Assembly (NCBI GenBank): GCA_933207985.1
Contig: OW240921.1
Span: forward strand, 118,316,796 to 118,380,795
Length of the DNA stretch: 64,000 nucleotides
Source of the DNA: Pelobates cultripes
Taxonomy: Eukaryota > Chordata > Amphibia > Anura > Pelobatidae
Reading direction: 5' to 3'
The translations under genes and the position numbers were made by a program. Each line of letters begins with the position of its first letter. The first letter of the stretch is position 1. Positions 31,018-42,374 of this stretch are shown piece by piece. The notes below the pieces were generated by a model, which was not told where the DNA came from, made no database searches, and was given only the letters and a program-made list of their open reading frames with translations.

Positions 31018-31422
31018 TCAAAGGACCACTATAGTGCCAGGAAAACATACTCGTGCCCCCACCCTCAGGGACCCCCTCCCGTCCGGCTCTGGAAGGGGGA
31101 AAGGGGTTAAAACGTACCTTTTTCCAGCGCTGGGCGGGGAGCTCTCCTCCTCTCCGCCCATTCGGCTGAATGCACATGCTTTCCTATGGACGCTGGCGTG
31201 CTCTCACTGTGAAAATCACAGTGAGAAGCACGCAAGCGCCTCTAGCGGCTGTCAATGAGACAGCCGCTAGAGGCTTTGGGGGAAGGCTTAACCCATTCAT
31301 AAACATAGCAGTTTCTCTGAAACTGCTATGTTTATTAAAGAATGGGTTAACCCTAGAAGGACCTGGCACCCAGACCACTTTATTAAGCTGAAGTGATCTG
31401 GGTGCCTAGAGTGGTCCTTTAA
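31018..31422. mobile_element. T2-type MITE, inverted orientation
   Basis: Starts TCAAAGGACCACTATAGTGC (the TTAA mutated to TCAA) and ends CTAGAGTGGTCCTTTAA at 31422. It is the reverse orientation of the 12462-12952 family, including the CTCTAGCGGCTGTCAATGAG block. Confidence 0.85.
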
Positions 31423-32161
31423 CGATATATACGGAGAATGACCCTTGATCACACTGGGCACTGAGTTTACCTAACTACATGTCACAGTGTTAGAATATTA
31501 GATGGGGGTGAGGGTGGCAAAATGTCATGTTTGCAAACAGTAATGTGATGACAGTGGGCTAAGTAACTAAAATGCAAATAGTAGAGAATTGAAATGACAA
31601 CATTTCTCTATTATAGCAGAATAGGGAAATATTTTGCAATCAGAACTTTCCCTAATTTTTGCAATTTGGTTTTTCAATTTACTCCTGTTTGGTGTTTGTG
31701 AATAAAGCACACTGTGATGTCTGATTGTCATTCAATACTGATTTCTGTTTGACTTCTTTAACATGGGCCAGGGGGACTTTGTTTATGGTTAAAAGGTGCC
31801 CCATTCACTGTATGAAGCTGGCAAAGTTACTGGAAGTTAAGAAGGTTTGGGACATACTATTAGACTTATTTACTAAAATGTGAATTGACAAAATTCTAAT
31901 GTATTTCTAAAATAGCTCAAGAGGGCAGATGATTGCTAATTTCCTCTTCTGCTGTTGATCCAACCCCTTCTGAATTCTCCACAATTTGCGGTTCAGTGAA
32001 TAAATGTCTGTACGCAGTGACACGGATAACGGCAAAATAGTCTGACTGAATGGTTGATTTTTAATTGTAAATTAATAGAATAGATGTGAGTAGTAAGAAA
32101 TGTTTGGCTGCTGCCTGCAGTTAATTCTCCTCAACATCTGAATAAATGTCAGTTTGTTTAT
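31423..32161. other. Unassigned AT-rich sequence
   Basis: No gene or repeat recognised. Confidence 0.4.
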
Positions 32162-33219
32162 ATGGCGAAAGCCACTTCGCCACTGGAGCTTGGAGGGGAC
32201 TACTTGCCAGCCTTTTACCCTGTGACTATGGCCCCCTTAATTTATTATGGCTAAAAAACTCTATTTGTACTTATTATGACTTTGGACAATAATTATTCGA
32301 ACTTTCAAAGCAACACTTCAAACTCCCAAAGCCATTTTTAAGTGCCATTCGACCACGTGGCGGCCACCATCTTGTTCGCATGGACTAAAACCACGCATAG
32401 ACTTCAGGGGGACTTCGTTTCGGATGCCTTGGAACTGTTTTTGGCATGAAAACCTCATGGTTCCCGGTCGGTTCTCCAGCGGCACTTAGCCGTGATTATA
32501 TGGAACTGTTTTGGGCATGGGACTATGCCTTTGCCTGGGCAAAACTATGACTTCCATAAAATTTCTAAACCCTTGATCTGACCTGGGTGATTTTTGGATT
32601 TGTTGTTCACCCAGATCAGGGCTATCAGGGGATGTTGTGTTTTGGGGTACTTATGGGACTTTATAGTAAATGTATGTTTTCTGCCTGGAGATAATTGAGT
32701 TACATACAGTACTTCATGCAATTATCTCACAGGCCGAGGGCAGGCATTGTATTGTGTGATAAGTTGGTTTATTCCCTTTGTGTCCTTGTGCCCAACAAGG
32801 TCCACCTGGGTGTCACTCTTGTTGGGAAACTTGCATAAAAGGCCAGTGTGCCTCCATTAAAATTAAGTTTGTGCTTAACCCTCAACATGTAGCTTGGTCT
32901 TGTGATTGGAGGGGAACTGCTATATTCACACTGGGGATTGCTATACTCCTTATACTCCCCTGGGTTCTAATCACTAGCTCTTGTAAGAGCTGTTCCTGCT
33001 ACGCTCTCTGAAGTAGGAGAGGTCTTTCCCACATGGTCCTTGATATCCAAGGTTGGTCCAGGATGGGAGGAAGACGGCTAGATCCCAGCTAAGCTACGGC
33101 GGTTGTGGAGTCTGCGGCGCTTGTGGTTTCCAGTGTGGTGCTAACGGTCCTCAGTGTATGCTAGGAAGCATCTGTTGACGGAGGTGCCCAGTCGGGGTGC
33201 CAGGTGACCCGTCACAGGT
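32162..33219 (+). mobile_element. Solo LTR-like sequence, copy 2
   Basis: From TGGCGAAAGCC to CCCGTCACA, about 1.06 kb. Holds the U3 hairpin (32698-32728), TGCCCAACAAGGTCCACC (32789), TATA-like CATAAAAGG (32834) and ATTAAA (32856-32861). The first part (GCCACTGGAGCTTGGAGGGG) matches 38332 onward. No coding region or second LTR is nearby, so it is a solo LTR or fragment. Boundaries are approximate. Confidence 0.6.
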
Positions 33220-33780
33220 TAAACTTGTTAATTATAATTTTGAAATGATACGTGTTTGCAATCTGTGCTGCTTCTACTGTGAAGACGTGTTATAAATGGA
33301 AGAAAATAAATATGGAGATTAGGTTATGCTGTTGCTCAGGGATTTGTTGGTGGTCTGTAGTATTTGGGGAGGGTTTAGCTGTAATTGCTGGTTTATGAAG
33401 GTGGGCAAATGTGGAGGATTAACTGGGGATTTACAATTTATATACAATAATAGCCAAACTGGAAAAAACCCAGTTGAAAACAAGAATTCTTCAATATCCA
33501 ATTATTCGGTCAGGTGTTAAATACAGTGTTTGGTAAATAACTCCCCAACAGGCAAATGGGAAATCTTTAGAAAGTCTACGTGGTTATATACTAAACTGTG
33601 AATTTTTAACAAGTGACGGCATAACAAATTAAATAGTAAAATCCTTTTAATAGTTTTTCCAGCTTGGCTAATTTTGGGGCTAAGAAATAATCTCCGGTCA
33701 TTTAATAATATAGTTTGGGATATGGCTGTAAAATCTAAAAATAAGGAACAAAACAAATGTATAGTGTAATACAATTTGGT
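33220..33780. other. Unassigned AT-rich sequence
   Basis: No gene seen; short frames lack domains. Confidence 0.4.
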
Positions 33781-34770
33781 GAGACAATTATGCGCTTAAT
33801 GAAATGCACTCACAGGATATGAATGGTAATAGCGCTCAAGGGTGCCTCCCGCAATGTTGTTGGGGGGCTTTCTTTTTCCCTCCTGTTGATCCGGTAGGGT
33901 AGATGTAAAACAGGACTTCAGTAGGTGGTTAAAAAATGGTCATCAGCTTTATTAGAAGATGAACAATCACCCATAAATAATAAAATATAAAAAGCAAAGG
34001 TCCATTTTTTTTTTGCATTTAATAATATAATCTGGCTATGAGTGGCTCCATTCCAGTAGACTCTGCAGACTGGAATGACAGTGATCCAGGGCTCCCAGCT
34101 GAGAAAGTGTCGAAGTAGACGTGGAACGTGCCCAGCTTTACGGCATGTGTGTGTCCTCTATATTACCCTGTGTACGAAAATGTTCATTGTATTTGCACTT
34201 GAAGAAGCCCCTTGTTTGGCGAAATGCGTTGTGTGTGTTTTAATATTGTTTTTAAGCATTAAAGTTTATTTGGCTTACATCTATTTTATAGTGCAAGACC
34301 ATTTATTGTACTTTTTATAACATATTGTTTTATATTGTTCTTGGCACATTTAAAAACTCCTGATGTATCTACTCCACTCTACACCCAATCCCTGGTAAAG
34401 ATTGCCCTCAGGAGAATCTACTAAACATTATATCCTCCGCTATCTTTTGAGCGGTGTTACTGCTCGACTAAATGTGAGTAAATTACCATTTATATTTTTA
34501 CCTGGTTTTGGTTTTACACAGTAAACACTATTGTTTGCTTTTTAGGTTTTACTATTTTATATTCATCTGGATGCTGTGAGACTTACCTCTAAGAAACTAC
34601 ATATCCATCAGTGGGGATTATACCGCTGTACACTGTTTTACGCAGAGCTGGTCTATAGCAAATGTGAGTGTAATCCCACACATCCTTGTTGTGTGTCCTA
34701 CACTAAGTATCTGTTTATCTGCACTGATACTGGTTATTTTCTGTTTTATTACATATACCTGTCATAGCTT
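33781..34770 (+). repeat. Possible Penelope-like element remnant
   Basis: Contains CTTGAAGAAGCCCCTTGTTT then GGCGAAATGCGTTG at 34198-34231, a degraded form of the hammerhead-like CTGAAGAAG...CGAAACGCG motif that marks Penelope-like elements, followed by an AT-rich tail and TTAAAGTTTATTTGGC. No RT or GIY-YIG coding region is visible. Assignment is tentative. Confidence 0.35.
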
Positions 34771-35340
34771 ACCTGAGTTGGGAGTCCAGCAGGCAGAGAT
34801 ATGTGCTCACCCTTGCAAGTAAACACAGGCCAAGGTGGTCAGGTAAGAATTCACCTGGCCTGTGAGTCGGTGTACGGGGGCTGTGCAGGATAATTCTCCA
34901 AGTCGCAGTACAGGAACGGATAAAGCAGGAGAATCGTCGTGGGATGCCAGAAATCAGAACAAAAGAAACAACAAGCCAAGGTCAAGAGTAAACTGGAGCA
35001 CACAAAACAGCAATACGGTCACCAGAGTCAAGGAACTGACCCTGCCTTCTGGGAGAGGCAGGGTTATATACCTGGCTAATGAGACCATCAATATCAGGTG
35101 TACCAGGAGTAACAGGAGTAATTCCAATACATGTTCAGCCCCCAGAGCTGGATATAAGACAGGGCTAGATATGGACATACTAGAGGTAACATTGCAGCCC
35201 CAGGACAGCAAGGTACCCAGGTTCAAATCTGCCATTGGGAACTCCCGGGGTGACATTGTTTGGCCCTCTGGAAGTTGCGGTGGGAACTGTGACAATACTT
35301 ACCACTTACTGAAACCTGGATGAATCCAAGCCAGAATATT
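34771..35340 (-). repeat. LTR-like or other dispersed sequence, unassigned
   Basis: Antisense reading contains GTATATAACCCTGCCTCTCC (TATA-like) and GACCTTGGCTTGTTG, phrases common at the 5' side of gypsy LTR transcripts in frogs. A 153-residue plus-strand frame here is low-information and not supported as a gene. Confidence 0.3.
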
Positions 35341-35596
35341 CCAAAGAATTGGACTTAATTCATATAGTATTCAGCACAACCTGATTTTTGTGTTTTATGT
35401 TGTTTTGCTTATTTGCAGTAAGGTGTTGGGGGTATTCCTTACCTTCATTGTTTGCAGGTTAATTTACTGTTTATATTTACTGATCCCTTAGCGCTTATCC
35501 TACCTTTCGTACTTGCTGTATCTATTGTATTTGTACTGCCTGCCATAAATATATATATATATATATATTTTTTTTTTTACTCTTAATACTTTTCTG
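35341..35596. other. AT-rich spacer with (TA)n
   Basis: Short (TA)n at 35549-35568 followed by poly-T. Nothing else seen. Confidence 0.6.
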
Positions 35597-35677
35597 TTAA
35601 CCTCCTTAAGGACACAACTTCTGGACTAAAAGGGAATCATGACGGAATATTTCCGTCATGTGTCCTTAAGGGGTTAA
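35597..35677. mobile_element. 81-bp palindromic TTAA MITE
   Basis: TTAACCTCCTTAAGGACACA at the left and TGTGTCCTTAAGGGGTTAA at the right form inverted ends with TTAA on both sides; the core GACGGAATATTTCCGTC is a perfect palindrome. The TTAACC end resembles piggyBac-type elements, but no transposase source is visible here. Confidence 0.7.
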
Positions 35678-35922
35678 TAAAGAAGATGATATGCATTGTA
35701 ATCCCCATGATTTTGCCTCCAAGTTAAGTGTAAGGATAATTACGCAATTCTACAAAATATCCTTTAATATGGTTTTCAAAAGAACTCTTTGTTAGTATAA
35801 AGAGACTTATTTTTAGGCACAAATTTGTTTCTATTTGTCTGTGTAATTTCTTTGCCCTTTTCCTTGATATTAATTTTAGTACATATGTATAATTCTATGT
35901 TCTTGCAGCATAGTTTTATTAT

Positions 35923-36477
35923 TTAAAGGAACACTATAGTCACCTAAATTACTTTAGCTAAATAAAGCAGTTTTAGTGTATAGATCATTCCCCTGCAATT
36001 TCACTGCTCAATTCACTGTCATTTAGGAGTTAAATCACTTTGTTTCTGTTTATGCAGCCCTAGCCACACCTCCCCTGGCTATGACTGACAGAGCCTGCAT
36101 GAAAAAAAAAACTGGTTTCACTTTCAAACAGATGTAATTTACCTTAAATAATTGTATCTCAATATCTAAATTGAACTTTAATCACATACAGGAGGCTCTT
36201 GCAGGGTCTAGCAAGCTATTAACATAGCAGGGGATAAGAAAATCTTAATTAAACAGAACTTGCAATAAAGAAAGCCTAAATAGGGCTCTCTTTACAGGAA
36301 GTGTTTATGGAAGGCTGTGCAAGTCACATGCAGGGAGGTGTGACTAGGGTTCATAGACAAAGGGATTTAACTCCTAAATGGCAGAGGATTGAGCAGTGAG
36401 GCTGCAGGGGCATGTTCTATACACCAAAACTGCTTCATTAAGCTAAAGTTGTTCAGGTGACTATAGTGTCCCTTTAA
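35923..36477. mobile_element. Complete T2-type MITE, second subfamily
   Basis: TTAAAGGAACACTATAGTC at the left (TTAA 35923-35926), GACTATAGTGTCCCTTTAA at the right (TTAA 36474-36477). Subterminal parts form a longer inverted repeat (TTTAGGAGTTAAATC near 36023 and GATTTAACTCCTAAA near 36363). Non-coding. Confidence 0.88.
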
Positions 36478-36654
36478 TATTCAGTATTACATATAGCTGT
36501 TTTCTCTTAAGTTTATTTGTTAAACTAGAAATTATGGAAAAATCGACAAAAGAATGAAACATTTTAGGGAAAACTGCTTCTCCATTCGGTGTTGAGCTAT
36601 TTCATCTCACTGAAGAAGTGGTTATAGTGCTGGAGTCCCTGATGCTGTCCCTTC

Positions 36655-37610
36655 AAACAGTTGTTATGGGCGTTTGCAGATATTACACGTTTTTAGAATT
36701 AAAAGTTGTATTTCTTAAACTGTGTACTTCGTCTTTAAGAGATTCTGCAAACTGATAATTTTTTTAGAAATTAAACATTTTTTTTCCATACAATGTTTCC
36801 TTAGTAAATAGCCTCTTACCCCTATTCAATATGTGTACTTATTAATATTAGGATACAGAGGAGATATTGTGGAGACAGGTGCTGCTCCACTTTATCATGA
36901 CTGAGAGGTTGACATGTTCAAGAGGGTATGTGTGATGGTAGTCACTATCACTGGGAGCAGGAGGACACTTTACAAAGGTTCCATAATTGTTCCATTGTCT
37001 AAGTCACCCTGTGCCCATTATAGATTCAGGGTGTTTATAATGTGTTTGTAAATTGTTGATTATTTTGCATGCTCTCCTTTCCTGCAGGCAGGAGAGATAT
37101 TTTGTGTTGGTTATTGAGTGTTGGTTATTTTTTGTATGTTAGTTCCATTAGGAACGGTGTCCTGTGTGGATTTTTAGGGATCCCAGCCACAGAGCTGTTG
37201 TACCTGTTTGCTGGCTGCATGATCCCTCTAGCCCTGCAACAAATCAAGAGCACTAGGCCTGAGAGTGGCAAGTGCCTTTGTAAAGGCAATAGAAATCACA
37301 TTGCAGGCAGAGGTGGATACCTGCCATAAAGAAGGACTGCAGCGGAATAGGCAGAGGGGATAATACCTGCCTGGAAGGAGAATTGCAGCCTGCTCAGGTG
37401 GAAAAAGCTCCAGAAGGTCCCCAGTCAAGCCACGGCGACTAGGGTAGAAGAGCACCAGTTTTCCCCGGTTCCAGCTAGGAAGCGATCCTGGGCGGAGGTA
37501 CCAAGCTGGGGTACAGGGAGCTCCGATACAAGTGTTATTCTATTTTACGAATATTGCAAGCATATACTTTAATTGATAAACTCAGCCATAAAATTATTAT
37601 AATGGATTTT
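36655..37610 (+). repeat. Third, diverged copy of the 9755-10281 repeat, interrupted
   Basis: 36655-36930 matches 9755-10205 (AAAAGTTGTATTTCTTAAAC, GATACAGAGGAGATATTGTG, TTTATCATGACTGAGAGG) with more differences than A against B. 37531-37610 resumes with TATTGCAAGCATATACTTTA. The LTR-like insertion 36931-37530 lies between. Confidence 0.75.
36931..37530 (+). mobile_element. 600-bp solo LTR-like insertion
   Basis: Runs TGTGATGGTAG to GAGCTCCGATACA (TG...CA). Comparison with 10190-10215 shows the empty site (GGGTATGTTATTC). The target duplication is not clean. The end (GGCGGAGGTACCAAGCTGGG) resembles the end of the LTR at 32162-33219 (GACGGAGGTGCCCAGTCGGG), so it may be a relative. Confidence 0.55.
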
Positions 37611-38331
37611 ATGTGAATGTGTCCAGGTACATTGTAATTAACATACAATGCTGAAATTGTGGATCTTAATTAATATGACAAGAGAGATATATACATATTT
37701 GGTAAACTCCCTAATATGCCTGATACACTAGCTCAGCATGGTCCATTAGTTCCAGGACAGTGGGGTCATGTTGTCTCTGTAGCTGCACAGGTTGCATGCG
37801 CAGGAGGAGAGATCAATGCAAGATATTGTGTTCAAAAGACAAGTGATGAAAGCAACCTTTGCTAGTAGATTTCAAAGTCTAATTCCAAAAATGCATGCAA
37901 AGAATATACATTATGGCTTATTGAAAAAACTCATGCCCCATCAGGGTTTATCACCCCAAATGCAAGAGACAGACAAGGTTTTTATTATTGCATTACTGCC
38001 TTCTGGATTGTAATATCCATTATATATGAAATGTTTTTTAAAACAGAGATAATTTCCATATTACAGTTATACTTTCTGTTCATTAAAAATCAGGAATTAT
38101 AACAGCATACTATTTGGCGCCCGGCGAGTTACAGAGACAGGCAGACAATGCCTCCATTCCAAGGAATTGAGAAGTTTATTTTTTTATTTTATTTTTTATA
38201 TGCCAAATTAAACAACTTTATTACACACAGCCATAAAGAAAAAAAGGCATGGCTTTAAAAATCATTCATTGTAATGCAGTGCAGTACACTGCAACATATA
38301 TTTTATATAATATATGCTTACTAGCTTATTC
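37611..38331. other. Unassigned AT-rich sequence
   Basis: No gene or repeat recognised. Confidence 0.4.
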
Positions 38332-38740
38332 TGACGAATTGCACTTTGCCACTGGGTTTTAAGGAGGCCTGCTTGCCAGCCTCTTGCCCTGTGACTATGG
38401 CCCCTAGGGTGTATTGCCGTTTAAAAACTCTATTTGGCTTATTGGATTTTAAGACACTGTTTCTGGCCCTTTAAATTCTATTGGAAAGGATTTGCACTTT
38501 TGAAGTGGCACTTCGGATACAGCCAAAGTGCCGAATTGTTGAAGTGGAACATACGAACACGTGGCGGCGGGCATTTTAATTCAGTCAAACGCGTTCAGCG
38601 ATAATTGGTCGTCAAGTTCATGGAACTCAAATCGGACACGCGACGGCACAAACACCGCTGAACTTTACCTTCTCAGGGACTTTAACACTTCAGGAATCGG
38701 AGTGCATTCGACAATTCAACTTTGACTATTTGCACGAACA
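38332..38740 (+). mobile_element. LTR fragment (5' part), copy 3
   Basis: TGACGAATTGCACTTTGCCA, then CTTGCCAGCCTCTTGCCCTG and GACTATGGCCCC match 32162 onward. It is cut at about 38741 by the GC-rich array. Confidence 0.6.
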
Positions 38741-40760
38741 ATAAAGGGGGGGGACCTATTGTCCTCCCCCCGGACCCCACCCCTGTGCGGCAGGTGGGTG
38801 ACCTAAATAACAATGGGGGGTGACCTATTGTCCCCCCTGTCCTCCACCCAGGGGGTGGGGGCCCTCAATGAAAAATGTTAACCCCCCCCCACAGGTGACT
38901 AGGGGTCCCCAAGCCCTTAGTCACCCATCACCCCAAAAAAAAAAAAGAATAAACCCCTACCTAATCTCCTCACCCTAAAAAGTGTGAGGGGGGAATAAAA
39001 GAGCTAAGTACCTGTAAAAAATAATAAAACTTACCATTTGATGTCTTCTTTTTTCTAAAATCTTAATTTTCAGCCCCAAAAAAGGCCAAATAAAAATCGA
39101 TAATACCTGTCGAACTTGTAAAAAAATAAAATAAAAAACCAGCGCACACCAAAAAAACGCAAAAAAAATTATCCATCTTCACCCATGGAGGGCACGGCGC
39201 AGACTGAGCTCCGCAGGTCGGGGGAAGGCTTATATATATAGAGTTGAGCGGACACCTGGATGTTCGGGTTCGCTGGGTTCGGCCGAACTTCAGCAAAAAG
39301 TTAGAGTTTGGGACCCGAACTTGACCCAAACTTGACCCCAAACCCGAACCCCATTGAAGTCAAAAGGGACCCGCACTTTTGGGCACTAAAATGGCTCTAA
39401 AAAAGTCCTGGAAAGGGTAGGACAAGTGCCCTGCAAAGGGTAGGACATGTGCCCTGCAAACAAATGTGGATAGGGAAATAACTTAAAATAACATACAATA
39501 CATCAAAATTAAAAATAATAATCTTGAACTAGGAGGAGGAGGTTGAGGAGGCGGTGACGGTGGCGGTGTAGGTGGGAGCGGCAGTGGAGGAGGAGGAGGA
39601 GGTAGCCAACACTGTTTTTTATTTGTTTGTTTTGTTTTATTTTTTAATTGGCGTAGCCCCCAAAATACATGGACATGTAAAAAAAGAAAACAAAGAATAA
39701 GTGCACTTGAGTATAACAAGCTCTGATGGCTTCTAAGGGCACACAAGCAGGGTCGTTTCAAGGAATTTGAGGGCCCCAAGCAAAATGGACATGGAGGCCC
39801 CCGGGTGGCCCCCACCCCTGAGTGGCGGGTGGGGGCCCTAAATAACAATGAGGGGGGTGGGACCTACTGACCTCCCCCCCTGCCCCCAACCCTGTGCGGC
39901 GGGTGGGGGCCCTACATAACAATGAGGACCTACTGTCCTCCCCCCCGGCCTCCACCCCTGCGCGGTGGGTGGGGGCCCTACATAACAATAAGGGGGAGAC
40001 CTACTGTCCTCCCCCGGCCCCAACCCCTGAGCGGCAGGTGGGGCCCTACATAACAATAAGGGGGAGACCTACTGTCCTCCCCCGGCCCCAACCCCTGAGC
40101 GGCAGGTGAGGGCCCTAAATGAAAATCCCCCCCCCCTCCAAGGTGACTAGGGGTCCCCAAGCAAATAAAAGTTATCCCTTACCTACCCCCCTCACCCTAA
40201 AAATAGTGATAATAATAAAAAATCTAAATGCAAAAAAAAAAAAAAAAAAATAGACAAAAAAGGAAAAAACTCGAAACTAAAAAAAATAATCCATCTTCAC
40301 CCATGGAGGGCTCCACGCAGACTGAACTCTGCAGGGCGGGGGAAGGCTTATAAAGCCCACCCTGTAATTAGGCTAAAAACACTCTGATTGGTTGGTTTAA
40401 GCCAATCAGAGTGCTCTTTGCCATTTTATACAGGTGGGAAAGTTCTTTGGAAGCTCAGTCTGCGCGGAGCCCTCCATGGGTGAAGATGGATTATTTTTTT
40501 TATTTTTTTTACCGTCTGTTTTTTTCCTTTTTCGTCGGGTTTTTTTTTTGCGCTCGGATTGTTTATTTTATTTTAAATTCGACGGGTATTATGGTTTTTT
40601 ATTTGGCCTTTTTTGGGGCTGAAAAATGAAGATTTTAGAAGAAAGAAGACATCAAATGGTAAGTTTTATTTTAATTTATAGGTTAGTTATTTTATTCCCC
40701 CCTCACTATTTATAGGGTGAGGGGGGTAGGTAAGGGATAACTTTTATTTGGGTGGGGGGG
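38741..40760. mobile_element. Broken relative of the foldback element, with nested repeats
   Basis: 38741-39235 and 40270-40760 contain the same blocks in opposite orientation (CATTTGATGTCTTCTTTTTT against AAAAGACATCAAATGG-type, and CCATCTTCACCCATGGAGGG against CCCTCCATGGGTGAAGATGG), plus the GC-rich array units at 38749-38880 and 39790-40130. Between them lie a GTTGAGCGGACACCTGGATG repeat (39240 to about 39480), a GGAGGAGG stretch (39530-39605) and a GGGTCGTTTCAAGGAATTTG piece (39750). No coding region. Confidence 0.6.
39240..39700 (+). repeat. Dispersed GTTCGGGTTCG repeat
   Basis: Begins GAGTTGAGCGGACACCTGGA, then TTCGGCCGAAC and repeated CCCGAACTTGACCC phrases, then a GGTGGC/GGAGGA stretch. 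This is a common dispersed element type in amphibian genomes, here nested within the broken foldback element. The family name is not certain. Confidence 0.5.
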
Positions 40761-40983
40761 TGACTGTGTGCACCTGCTACCCGGGTGGAGGATTTCAGAC
40801 CCCAAAACACACGTGTGGGTGGGTGGGGCTTACCGAGTGGTGGGCGGAGCTAAGTGCGCCCAGAAGCCGGTGTTGGTGTTGCACAGGAAAAAGGAGTACC
40901 TGCTTCCCCAACAACTCCAGGAGCTGTACTGCCTCCACTTCTCACAATTACTGACCATAATAGAGAGGGTAACCTTCCATTTG

Positions 40984-41466
40984 GGTGTGTGTGTCTGTAA
41001 CTGTGTATGACTGTAACTGTGTGTGTGTGTCTGTAACTGTGTGTAACTGTGTGTGTATCTGTAACTGTGTGTGTGTGTGTGTGTGTGTGTCTGTAATTGT
41101 GTGTGTGTGTCTGTAACTGTGTGTGTGTGTGTCTGTAACTGTGTGTGTGTATGACTGTAACTGTATATGACTAACTGTGCATGTCTGTAACTGTGTGTGT
41201 TTGTCTGTGTGTGTGTGACTGTCTGCCTGTGTGTGTGACTGTCTGCCTGTGTGTGTGACTGTAACTGTGTGTGTGAGAGACTGTCTGAATGTGTGTGTGA
41301 CTGTCTGCCTGTGTGTGTGTGTGTGTGTGTGACTGTCTGCCTGTGTGTGTGTGTGTGACTGTAACTGTGTGTGACAGCAAGTGGGTGTGTATTACTAACT
41401 GTGTGTATGACTGTTCCCTATATAAACACTACACCCCTATACACACACACACACACACACACACAT
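40984..41466. repeat. TG-rich microsatellite and (CA)n
   Basis: 40984-41395 is (TG)n mixed with CTGTAACTGTG and GACTGTCTGCC units; 41441-41466 is (AC)n. Confidence 0.95.
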
Positions 41467-41626
41467 ACATATGGATGAAGATGGGGGGGAGGGAATAGGT
41501 ATAACCTCAGAGATAGGTTGCACTGAGTTGTTGAGCATGTCTCTCTTGGCTTCAGGCAATGTAGGTATGAATTCGTTATATCACAGCAGTATCGGGAATG
41601 CAAGAATAGGTAGGACAACATCTTCA

Positions 41627-42124
41627 TTAAAGGGATTCTCCATTGCCAGAAAAACATTTGTTTTCCTGGCACTGCAGGACCCTGGATTGGCCCTCTCCCT
41701 CCCACCCCCCATCCCAAGTTGCTGAAGGGGTTAAAACCCCTTCAGTGAATTACCGGAGTCCAGCACCTATGTCCCTCGGCGCTGGTCTGGCTCCGCCTAC
41801 TCTCCACCCCGCCGACGTCAGCCGGTGGGGGAGACCAAATGCACATGCGCGGCAGTGGCTACACATGCGCCTTAGACCTCCCCATAGGAAAGCATTATTC
41901 AATGCTTTCCTATGGGGATTTCGGCGACGCTGGAGGTCCTCACATAGCGTGAGGACGTCCAGTGTTGTATAACACACTTTTCGTGTTCTAAGAACATGGA
42001 AGTCCTTCTAGTGGCTTTATGAAAACTGCAATAATTACACTTGCAGGGTTAAGGGTAGTGGGAGTTGGCACCCAGACCACTCCAATGGGCAGAAGTGGTC
42101 TGGGTGCCTGGAGTGTACCTTTAA
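41627..42124. mobile_element. T2-type MITE, third subfamily
   Basis: TTAAAGGGATTCTCCATTGC at the left and GCCTGGAGTGTACCTTTAA at the right, TTAA 41627-41630 and 42121-42124. Internal GGAAAGCATT...AATGCTTTCC and CCCAGACCACTCC...GTGGTCTGGG hairpins tie it to the other MITEs. Confidence 0.82.
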
Positions 42125-42374
42125 CCGGTATGTTTACAGCCATTATCCTAGCCACCGGTTCAGAAGTAATTTAATTTATCAGAGGTGATGGATCATGGGA
42201 GTTTGCCATCGGAGCAGGGCATCCAACATTGTGCACGGTCACAACCTCAAACTATGTAAAGGAATCCTTTCAGCTGGTTGTAACATAATCATGGCAGGAG
42301 CTTAGACTGTATGTATCTTTAAACGATAGAACAGTCTTGGGTAGAATTTCGGTTATCACCTTGGTAACCCCACG

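Noticed and set aside
34862..35323. 153-residue plus-strand frame
   Set aside because: Low-information composition; the opposite strand looks like an LTR leader. No domain.
39483..39848. Proline-rich 121-residue minus-strand frame
   Set aside because: It derives from the GGAGGA/GGTGGC stretch and the GC-rich array of nested repeats.
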